Source: Azorinus chamasolen
Taxonomy: Eukaryota > Mollusca > Bivalvia > Cardiida > Solecurtidae
DNA length: 64,000 bases
NCBI GenBank assembly: GCA_963576725.1
Contig: OY755241.1
Location: forward strand, 24,650,449-24,714,448
Direction of reading: 5' to 3'
Shown: piece after piece, positions 37,475-47,500 of the stretch
Layout of the letters: each line of letters opens with the position of its first letter
Position numbering within the stretch: position 1 is the first letter of the stretch
Position numbers and translations under genes: made by a program
Notes under the pieces: generated by a model
Seen by the model: the letters and a program-made list of their open reading frames with translations, nothing else
What the model was told of the DNA's origin: nothing
Database searches by the model: none

Positions 37475-38025
37475 GTTTTATGCCCTCCATCAATGGGGAG
37501 GGATATTGTTTTTGCCTGTCTATCTGTTGGTTGGCTTGGCCCCAACCTTATTCATTCTTAGTATTGTTATATTTTCTGGTCATTCAGGAGCATTGGTTTT
37601 TGGTTTTGAAAATTAAATACTGCTTAAGCCGGTGCTAGGGGTGTGAGTAGTGTTGCACTTTTAATTACTACTCGTGAACAGACTCAATAAAACCGAGTCT
37701 GTAATTTTCTCTTTTTGCATTTTTACTTTTGCTTTCGAAGGTTCACCCATTTTCAGAATATTTATAGAGGCAAACAATTACGGGGTCGACCCGTACTTCA
37801 TTCTCAGTGTTGTTATACCTTCTGGTCCTTCGAGATCATGAATTTCAGTACTTCTTCTTCTGAAAATTGAATACCGCTTAAGCCGGTGCTAGAGGCGTCA
37901 GCAGTGTTGCACTTTCAATTACTGTTCATGAACAGACTCAATAAATCCAACTCTGCAATTTTCTCTTTTTGTGTTGCAATATATGCTCTCGTGGGATCAC
38001 CTCCTTTCAGAATTTATATTGGCGA
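37475..38025 (+). mobile_element. Two tandem LTR-like repeats preceded by a pearl-like head fragment
   Basis: 37478-37525 (CCTCCATCAATGGGGAGGG, TATTGTTTTTGCCTGTCT) resembles the head of pearl-like elements. Then GTTATATTTTCTGGTCATTC, CTTAAGCCGGTGCTAGGGG, AATAAAACCGAGTCTG at 37560-37765, and a second copy 37795-38010 ending TTTATATTGGCGACAATC, a sequence reminiscent of the region just after a 5' LTR. Confidence 0.5.
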
Positions 38026-38084
38026 CAATCTGGGGCATAATATTTCACAAACATTTTTTGTTCATCAATAAGTTGTTAGCTTCG

Positions 38085-38140
38085 AAACCTCGGGGTCATG
38101 TCCATTTTCATGATCTGTGTATAATAAAAAAGTGGTTTGT
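38085..38140 (+). mobile_element. Short PLE reverse transcriptase piece, plus strand
   Basis: GGGGTCATGTCCATTTTCATG translates to GHVHFHDLC, the block following KLRK, as at 8620-8645. Confidence 0.5.
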
Positions 38141-38144
38141 AATG

Positions 38145-38182
38145 TTCAACTTCTAAATTCGAAAAGAATGAATGTTGAACAT
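38145..38182. repeat. Short inverted repeat at PLE junction
   Basis: TTGTAATGTTCAACTTC ... GAATGTTGAACATTACAAG; arms of about 15 bp with a ~15 base loop, exactly between the plus and minus PLE pieces. Confidence 0.7.
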
Positions 38183-39300
38183 TACAAGCAAGGAACATTT
38201 TATTTTCTCTGACAACGGTTTTTTCTATTAATTTAATTAGTTTATCATTTATAAGTCATAAGAGCTCAGTGAAGAAATGTTATTCTGTTCACTTTCAAGT
38301 TTAGTTGAAACACCATTTGAATATTTTATTGACCAAAACACATTAAAACTAGAATTTTCATATATTTATCACAGTAACGTTTTACATGTTCTTTGATCGT
38401 AGTAAGACAGGACGTCAAATGTTTAGATATTTTAGTAGTAGTACAACAACTAGAGTTAGCGATAAAACGCGCCTTATAAGGGTTTTTATGTAGTTTTGGA
38501 ATCCAGTACAAAGTAGAATGTTTATTTGTTTTATGTTACAACCAGACTTAAAAGTATTACACAGTTTTACAAGTTCCGAGAATATATCCTTTTTTCAGGG
38601 GTTTGTGAACCAGTTAGCTGCTTCTTTAAAACATCAACATAATACAGTCTTTAAATAATAATTACATTATCGGATGCCTTGTCAGCAGGAGCAAGAATAT
38701 AGTTTGAATGAAAATTTGAAATATTTGTCCTCACATAGCGACATGTAACTGTAGGTCGAGATGGTAGAAGCTTTTAATTTGATTTGTAAAAAGCAATACT
38801 CGTATCAATAATATCAAAATACATTTCTTCCAATTCGAAAGGGCATGGACATCAGCATGTTCTCGTTGACACCATTTGATGCTGAATTCTTGAATAGCTT
38901 CCGAAATATGAGTTCGACAAACGTCAAAATCAATAAGTGAAGGTAATCTATATTTAGGTCCTTTAGTTAGGAGGGTCCTGATACGTTTATCTTTAATGAT
39001 ATCAAAATTACCAGTAATGACATGACCAACTGGTTTATAGCAAAAGCTTGAAATGCTGCAATCTGAAGAAGTAGCGATATTAACATCAATATTTAAGTCA
39101 GGGACATTTATATTGTAGTGAATAATGTCATTCCTAATAGGTTTATTATATTTATAACAGATGATAGGTGATTCAGAGTTGATGAAATATTTGAGATTGG
39201 CATCAATTACATTCTTATCACGAAATTCACTGTATATATCAATAAAATCGACACCTTTATTTAAGAATTGAAGTTCAAAAATGCCTTTTATGAGTGAGTG
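38160..39300 (-). pseudogene. PLE reverse transcriptase, N-terminal half, minus strand
   Basis: From high to low coordinate: an N-terminal region with an LPSLIDFDVCRTHISEAI-like stretch, LNSKDNKCVIIDRDK-type remnants, then the PRP block, VPADKASDNVII, and MYWIPKLHKNPYKARFIA, SSCCTTTKISKHLTSCLTTI, followed by a VLMCFGQ stop and further traces. It is longer than the copy at 8648-9172, reaching back about 400 more bases. It is head-to-head with the short plus piece at 38085, the same arrangement as at 7977-9172. Confidence 0.7.
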
Positions 39301-39345
39301 AGTTTGGCTTTACGTCCGACCAACAGTACTTCAGTTATTATTATT
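39297..39345 (+). repeat. GAGTGAGTGAGTTTGG motif, possible mollusc SINE end
   Basis: TGAGTGAGTGAGTTTGGCTTTACGTCC resembles the start of a SINE widespread in molluscs, but only about 45 bases match what I remember and the body is absent. Confidence 0.3.
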
Positions 39346-39599
39346 TTATGTTCAGATTCTTAATCAATATAAGCACAGAGAATATGCTGTGTGTAACGTT
39401 GTACAAGTGAGGCAGTTTTAAAAAGCGGATCTGTACGCATATAGATTTTATCAGCCTCTTAGTCCATGGACCTAAGACAAGACAAAGGAAAATACGATGA
39501 ACAATGTAGCATAGAATGTTTGTAAATTTGTTTAAGAATGAAATGTTAACCATAAATAATTTACACTTAATTTTACCATTTCTACGTCTACTTTTACGT

Positions 39600-39900
39600 A
39601 ACTTTTAGGAAGACAGGTTATGATCCGATTATATTGCAACACACAGCATATTTGGTTATTGCCCCTTTGCAGTCGGTATTCATGCTTCCCTCTTTGCTTG
39701 CGCAACGACAGGCCGAGTGTAGTACTCTATGATAGTACACTCTTAAATCCGAAAATGAGCTTACCAGACTCAGGTTTTGCCTTTGCTTCTTTGTCGCGCC
39801 CTTAATGGCTTCTCTACAGTTGCTATGACTTCAGCAAAGCCACTGAGTACATATTTGACGGACTACTTTCACAGTTGTTTTTATGCTACAGCAGTGCGGG
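39600..39900 (+). mobile_element. PLE C-terminus and subfamily B tail start, plus strand
   Basis: GYDPIILQHTAYLVI, then shifted LPSLLAQRQAE (LFACATTG...), followed by GTAGTACTCTATGATAG, GAGCTTACCAGACTC, CCTTAATGGCTTC and GAGTACATATTTGACGGAC. Confidence 0.65.
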
Positions 39901-40384
39901 TAATTTCCGTTGTATTTGTGTATACGGAGGACGAGCTTTAAACTTCGAGCCTCACCTGGGAAGGGGTTCTTTTCTTCAAAAAGTGAGAATATTACATTTA
40001 CCTTGTTTTAAGCATGAAAAACAATCATCTCACTTTTTAAAGAAAAAATACTTCCCGTTACAAGTTTTAGCAAATAATTTAAAACAAAAAAATCAAAAGA
40101 CATGAATATTCATTGAGTAAAGGTTTAAGAGGTGCTTATTGACGACGGGGCTGCTGGATAAACCAAAACTACAGCAAAACCTCGATAGTACGAAGTATTA
40201 GTATAGAAGTATTCGACATTTGTAATCAGGTGGCTGTCTCCTAGGAGCTTTCCACGTGACTTTCACCCCGCATTAAGCCGACACCTGTCATAAAGGTTAG
40301 TAATCATACGTAGTTAAGTATTCGAATAATCGAGTGTTGCTTATATCTATTTTAGACGGCATGTGAGAGTAACATAATAATCAT

Positions 40385-40715
40385 TATAACCCGGTGACAT
40401 TAAAAGAATAATAACATGTAAGTTATAAATTTGATCCAGATTAATAACATGTAAGTTTAACATTTAACCCAGAATAATAACAGGTAAGTTTATAAATATA
40501 ACCCAGAATAATAATATGTGAGTTTAACATTTAACCTAGAACATGTTAGTTTGATATTTGACCCAGAATAATAACATGTAAGTTTAACATTTAACTAAGA
40601 ATATAACATATAAGTTTAACATTTAACCCAGAATAACATGTAAGTGTTTAACATTTAATCCAGAATAATAACATGTAAGTCTAACATTTAACCCAGAATA
40701 ATAACGTGCAATTTT
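40385..40715. repeat. Minisatellite of 30-36 bp, about ten units
   Basis: Units of AATAATAACATGTAAGTTTA, ACATTTAACCCAG with length variation. No unique spacers. Confidence 0.8.
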
Positions 40716-41027
40716 AGCTTTTAATTTTATTAACCTTTTCTTCTTCCATACACGAGTTACACGACGTCTCAACATGATCCGAGCTGTTTCTCACTCAGAC
40801 AATAGTGTGTCAAACGTTTTGACAATAACATGAACAATTCAGACAATACTTTTACTACAGAATAAAGATTGGTCCTTTCCGTACGGGAATAGTTCATTTG
40901 AAAAGTCAGAGTTGAAAGTTTAAAAAGTTATAATTCACCGAAAATCGAATATTTCCAACAATAGACTATACATACTGTAATTAACCCTTTCAGTGCTACA
41001 GTGTATTGAGGTCGTGGAAAATATTAA

Positions 41028-41233
41028 CCCTTTCCTCAATAAATACGTCTTTATACGCCTCTGTAATAATCACGTCTTAAAACAATTGTGATAAATAGAG
41101 CATTTGCTCCATAGGAGCAAACGCTCTATTTATTCCAGTGATTTTAAAATTTGCCGTTTCTCTAATTAATGCTCCTTTTCGGTAGATTTATTCAAAGAGG
41201 TTTGATCTAAAAAATAGCCTATGAAGGAAATGG
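41028..41233. mobile_element. piggyBac-type MITE immediately 3' of TMEM45-like copy 2
   Basis: TTAA (41024-41027) then CCCTTTCCTCAATAAATACG; far end GAAGGAAATGG. The central palindrome is around TGATAAATAGAGCATTTGC, TCCATAGGAGC. It lies about 130 bases beyond the stop codon of exon 5 and holds the nearest canonical AATAAA on the gene's strand (41187-41192). Confidence 0.7.
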
Positions 41234-41360
41234 TAAATAAAGTAATCACTGCAGCCCTTTAATGGAGGGTTCTACACCGTTTGCCTGTTTAGCTAAAGGT
41301 CACTACTATATCGGTATTACAGTTTTCAAAATATGAGCAAACAATAAAGGAACAAAGTAT

Positions 41361-41599
41361 TCAGAGTTCGTCCTCTGACAGGAGACCGGATATCTCATTC
41401 GATACTTCCGAGTAACCATTCGGTATTCTTCGGAAATGCGTCGTTGACAGAACACTCTCCGGTTTAACGATGCACCGGAGAACAGCGTAAATCAGCACAG
41501 ACAGGACAACATGGGAACACAAATGAAATGCAAACATCGTGGCTACAAACTGGTAGTTGTTGTGATCATCCCTGTCCCAGCGAGGATTCGGGTGATTCC
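41361..41599 (-). CDS. TMEM45-like copy 2, exon 5 (terminal)
   Basis: Acceptor GATACAG; phase 1 in, ends in TGA. It encodes GNHPNPRWDRDDHNNY, matching the PEWDQKDDANL region of TMEM45, then a hydrophobic helix with FHLCSH and a polar tail ending LLSEDEL. Downstream on the minus strand the nearest poly(A)-like hexamer is ATTAAA (41258-41263). The nearest canonical AATAAA (41187-41192) lies inside a piggyBac-type MITE. Confidence 0.85.
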
Positions 41600-44500
41600 C
41601 TGTATCATAAGAGACTTGGTAAACCATTTACTTCATGAATAGTCATATAAGACAATTGTATAATGAATGTTAAAATTATGATGGTAAATGTTTTATAATC
41701 GCAGGACATAAATGACAATGACAGATATAGAAGAATATTTACAGCATTTCAAAACGAACGGAGCCGTTTGATCTGTGTGCGATGTGTTTGTAAAGGTGAT
41801 AAAATGCGTGTTGATGGAGTAAAGGGTTGATTTCTATAGCAACTCATAAAGCAGTGTAGACCCTGATAAGTGATTTCCACTAGAAACATCCTGATCTAAG
41901 TCTACACGTTAGTTACTAATATCACCGCACGTTAGCAACTAACAGTACACTCGCTGATACTGTAGAGGTTAACACTGTTAACTTAACAGCTTCATGTGTG
42001 TGTACCGGGGCGATCTACATTAAAACCTGTCTTAAGTGGTGTACCGGGGCGATCTACAGTAAACCCTGTCTTAAGTGGTGTACCGGGGCGATCTACATTA
42101 AAACCTGTCTTAAGTGGTGTACCGGGGCGATCTACAGTAAACCCTGTCTTAAGTGGTGTACCGGGGCGATCTACATTAGAACCTGCCTTAAGTGGTGTAC
42201 CGGGGCGATCTACAGTAAACCCTGTCGTAAGTGGTGTACCGGGGCGATCTACATTAAAACCTGCCTTAAGTGGTGTACAGGGGCGATCTACAGTAAACCC
42301 TGTCTTAAGTGGTGTACCGGGGCGATCTACATTAAACCCTGTCTTAAGTAGTGTACAGGGGCGATCTACAGTAAACCCTGTCTTAAGCAGTATACAGGGG
42401 CGATCTACATTAAAACCTGCCTTAAGCAGTATACAGGGGCGATCTACCAGGTACATTGCCTTAAGCAGTGTACAGGGACGATCTACATTAAAACCTGCCT
42501 TAAGCAGTATACAGGGGCGATCTACAGTAAACCCTGTCTTAAGCAGTATACAGGGGCGATCTACAGTAAACCTTGTCTTAAGTGGTGTACAGGGGCTATT
42601 TACAGTAAAACCTTCTTAAACGGCAATCAAAAAGAGGTCTAGTTATAGATCTGTAAGGCAAGCGGTAGCTTAATACAGGTCAAAAGTAATGCAACAAAGC
42701 TACTTTAGGAGTTTTCTGTAGTACCTTTGTCCTGCATTAAGCAACCATATGCTTTGAAAGACTCCTTTGTTCAATAATTGGCTGTTTAGGACATGTTATG
42801 CTCTAGTAAAACCACGCTAATAACTATACTCATTTTTATCAGGTAAAGGGACAGCACTTGTCCATGGAGCAAATTAAACCTTACCTAGACAACACGGGCA
42901 TTTTCAAACTGATTGGTTCAAGATGAAATGCCGAGTAACTCGGCATCTCATCAGAATCCCAGCTGTTTGACACTCGGTCAACAGTTTCGCAAAAGGTTGC
43001 ACCATAACACTAGATCAGTTGTTCCTTTAAGGACATGTAATCAATATACATGATACCAGATCCCAAACTGAGAATATTTATTTGGTCAAAGCTGATAAAG
43101 AGTTAAATACAGGAGAACCTGCCATCAAAAAGAGTCAGTAAGTAAGGTGGTAGGTTAATGTAGCTCAAAAGCACCACAGAAATCTCCGTTAGGATCTTTC
43201 TGCATTACTTGTGCTCTGTATTAAGCAACAACCTGCTTTTTAAGTAAATGAATGGCCTGGGTCCATGCTTATAAAGCTTTTTAGTTGAGTCTGAGTTCGT
43301 TCTCAAGCTTTTGATTGGTCAGATTTGAGTTCTCAATCTTTTGATTGGTCAGATTTGAGCCAGAGGCTCAAATCTGACCAATCAAAAACTTGAGAATGAA
43401 CTCAGACTCAACTAAAAATTTTATAAGCATGGATCCAGGTTCTACTCAATCTACTGTATAAATATTGACAAACTACGGATGAACGGATTGTTCTAAAATG
43501 TGCGCAGCAACCAATGCGTGTGGGTGTTTAGTTATACGAGGTCTCGGAATAGGCTTAACTTTAAGTTCAAACGACATGTTCAGACAGTATGTGTTTATTA
43601 AAATGTTTTATGGAGTATATGCTTTATTCCTATATGAATATCTTATGCCGGGATCAAATAACAGATCTTATGATTGCTGGATATTCTTATCAGTAGTCTG
43701 TTCTCACCTGGGAACTTGTCCGTAGAAAACAACAGGAACGGCGTGTGGATATACCAGGTTCCAAGCCCAAGAACCGCTAGGCACCGACAGTAACCTGGAA
43801 TGAACTTCTTCTCACACCGGTGTTCCCACAAGGCACTGAGCCCGGCACCAAAACACCACAACATTCCCATAGTGTGCACAATATTCTCTAACAAGTCTGA
43901 ATGAAGTGTATGGAAGTGGAAGATGATACCGTACCTACATCAATCCAAACAATGCGTGATGGGGTTAGTTTTATACATCTTTTAAGTGTTTATATGGCTA
44001 AGTGTGCGCCTGGAAGACAGGTGGTAGCTTTAACCAGGTCAAAAGTAATGAAGAAAATTCTTATGGGAGCTTTCTGTGTTACTTTTGATCTGCATTAAAA
44101 AGCAACCACCTGGTTTTACAGAGTCGTGCGTTCAATAAATGAATGTCCGCCAAGGACCCGTCCTTAGCGGACATTCATTTATTTCTGTATTCATGCTTAT
44201 AAAACTTTTAGTTGAGTCTGAATTCGTTCTCAAGTTTTGATTGGTCGGATTTGAGCCAAAGGCTCAAATCCGACGAAACAAAAGCTTGAGAACTCAAATC
44301 TGACCAATCAAAAGCTTGAAAACAAACTCAGACTCAACTAAAAAGCTTTATAAGCATGGACCCTGCTGTAGTAAGACTTCGCTAGTCCAAACACTTGTCA
44401 GTCTTCAAATCATTCCCTCCTAGACTATATTTAGACCAACCTCTTTCAATAAATCTACCGAAAAGGATCATTTACTAGAGAAAAGGAACGTTTGAGATTT

Positions 44501-47500
44501 GTGTAGTTTCGACACAGTTGTGATAAATAGAGCAGTTTCTCCAATGGAGCAAATACTCTTATTCATCACAATTGTTTCAAATAATGACTTTAACAGACTT
44601 GTTAAAATCCGCCAGTAAGAATGGGTGGCGGAAAGTTAAAAAAGACGGCAGCTTATGAATGTCACACAGAAAGTTCCCCTGGGCTTGGTTTCCCTGGTAA
44701 CAATCATCCTACTTTAGGCAGTCATCTGTCAAACCAGTTATCAAGTCTTCTTTATTAAAACATTGGATTTTTGCTGCACCTATCTTTGATTTATAAAGGT
44801 TTCACAGCTAACCATTTACTCCATGAATATACGAGTACTCCTTTGAAAACAGAGTAAACCCAGATCAGACGGATCCTATAGGAGCCGTCTAATCCGAGTC
44901 AGCTCTGTTTGCTAATGATTTACTATAGATATAATTCTACAGTTTCCGTCGTATTAAAACATTCTGTGTCCATGTGTTATTATAGTAAATAATATAATCT
45001 ATATTTATGATACGATTAAACTACCTACGCTAACACGTTCAGTGTCAGCAATGTCGTTTGCTGGACACAGTGAACATGTCTGCTGGACACAATGTTGTCA
45101 ATAGAAACATATAGTGAAAACTTTAAAGATAGTCTCCTCTGAAACTGGAAGGTTCTCAGCTTTTATATTTGACACATTGCATCATGTTTAGGTCTTCTAC
45201 AAAAGTTATATAAATCATGCCCCTGGGGTTAAAACTTGCCACACCCCAGGGGTAGCCAGTTTGTTTTATAGCTGCCTCCTTGTTGGAGAGCAGTGTCTAT
45301 TTTTAGCTGGCTAATTTTAGCATACACAAAAGGTAGGTTATCTCCCTTTGCACTTTTCGATAACAACCGGATTGCCTCTCTTCTGGGTAATGGAAGATGC
45401 AAATTAGATCTGGTCTGTTGCACAGTAAATAGGACAATTAACCCTTTACTTTATAATACGCATTTCTACACCTTTGCAAACAGAGTAGACCCAGATCAGA
45501 TTGATCATGCTGTAGCCATCTGATCAATCTGCTCAATTTGCATATGATATAATATAGTGCAAATTGCATTAAATTATTTTCATTTTGTGTACAATATACA
45601 TGTACTTATAACATGTTTACTTAACCCTTTCCCTCATATAAACACCTTTTCACGCATTTGCAAACAGAGCATACCCAGATCAGACGGCTCCTATAGCATA
45701 TGTCTGATCAGTGTCTGCTCTGATTGTCAATGTAATTTGAAAGATGTTTCTTTACTTTCTAAAATGGCTACACTGTCCCACCTTCCATATTTCATTATAA
45801 CTACTTTTGCCCATGAATATTCAGTAGGTATTGATTTTTTTGAATAAACACAAAACAGGGGGTGGGCTCACTTAGCCAGGATGTAGTAGGTTTTGGAGTT
45901 TTTGACATGTTTTATATATAGAAACATTTTGTGACAACTTTGAAAATACTCTCCTCTGAAACTGGAATATTCTCAGCTTTCATATTTGGCACATAGTATC
46001 TTCTTGAAGCTCTCTACAAAAGTTATTTGAATGTCCCAGGGTTCAAATGAAGCCCCGTCCCAGATGTGGCGAGTTTTTGTTATAGAAACATAGTGAAAAC
46101 TTAGAAAATCTTCTCCTCTGATTGCCTGGTGAACGATATCATGGCCATCATGGCCCTCTTGTTCCTTAGACTTTTCACTTCTTCACTTTGATGGTTCACA
46201 CAAATGGTTCAAATATTACACAAATTTTATTGAGTAAATACGCCACTAGAATGTGTATTCGCCGGTTTAAACTCGTTCTTCGAACTCGTTTATAAAATGG
46301 AGGGTGGGTCGTCCATTCTTCTCAAACTGTTTGTGTCCAGTGTCCCTTAGAAAGGACATAGATAAACAGTGTAGATCCAGATCAAACGCATCCTCGTGGT
46401 GCTGGCTTGACCTAGTGACTGAGGGTTGAGCTGATAAACAAGGGGTCCGGGGATCGAATCCCGACTGGACCAGCTCGAAATTTCAGAGACGCTTTTCAGT
46501 GTCTCCCACTCGCATGAGGTTGCCTCCTCTTCTTCTTGGGGGTTAAAATGGGTACCTGTAAGATTCACTAGTCTGTATTGCGGCTTTGTAATCGCGCCAT
46601 TATGTTAGCAGTGCTCAGTATTGTAGGCGAATGGATCAATGACCAGGGGAGTAATTGTACAGTCGATTGAGTGGTCATTCGGACTGCAAGTAGACTATAA
46701 CTAGGTAATTTACCTTTTTACTCATAAAAGATACCTCTGATCGGGATCTACACTGCATGCTGAACCCATTGTTGGCAATGGCTTTTATTAAATGTGCCCC
46801 CTCAATATGAAAAATAGGTGTGTGGGTCCAAACTAACATCTTAACGGGTTGTCTAGAAAATTACGGGACTGAATCACCTAAACGAAGTAGAGTATCCTTT
46901 CTATATGAGTTATTGGCTTTGTATAAACTATTGAACGTCTTGGATCACGCGAGATTACGCGGAAGTCCCATTTGTTTCCAAGCTGTCGCTGTATTTATTA
47001 TTATTATAATTATTATACAACATTCACACGGCGCTCTTTTCACACCTAATAATTATGTGCTTTTAAAATAGCTTCATATGAATATATTATATTACAAAAT
47101 TCAGTACCAATGCATATATAATATTCAAAACTAAAGATATTTAAGATATATCGCTCACCCGATATCGCTCACATGTGAGCTGTAAGACTAGAATGAGATA
47201 CCCTAGTCACAACCATCTCCGGAAAACGAAGATAAGAGGGACATAGTAGTGTTGTTTGTTTCAATTGAAGATTATTCAGTTTGTTCAAAATACATCGTAT
47301 ACATGATTAATTCTGAATATGGTCACTAGAGTACTATTCCTACCGAACACCATTCAAATCGGACCACCAGGATTTGAGAAAAAGATTTTACAAGTTTTCC
47401 CTATAGCTATATTGGGAAAACTACATGTAGTCATACAGAAAACACCGCATACAAAACACACACAACCGCCCGAACAGCACCACGACGAAAAACAGTAATT

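Noticed and set aside
41992..42619. 207- and 154-codon open frames as a repeat-protein gene
   Set aside because: They are translations of a 39-bp satellite, open because 39 is divisible by three, and lie within an intron of a supported gene.
46400..46475. Functional tRNA gene
   Set aside because: A- and B-box-like motifs are present, but arms do not pair into a cloverleaf and a second diverged copy with a shared body exists at 61032; a SINE is more likely.
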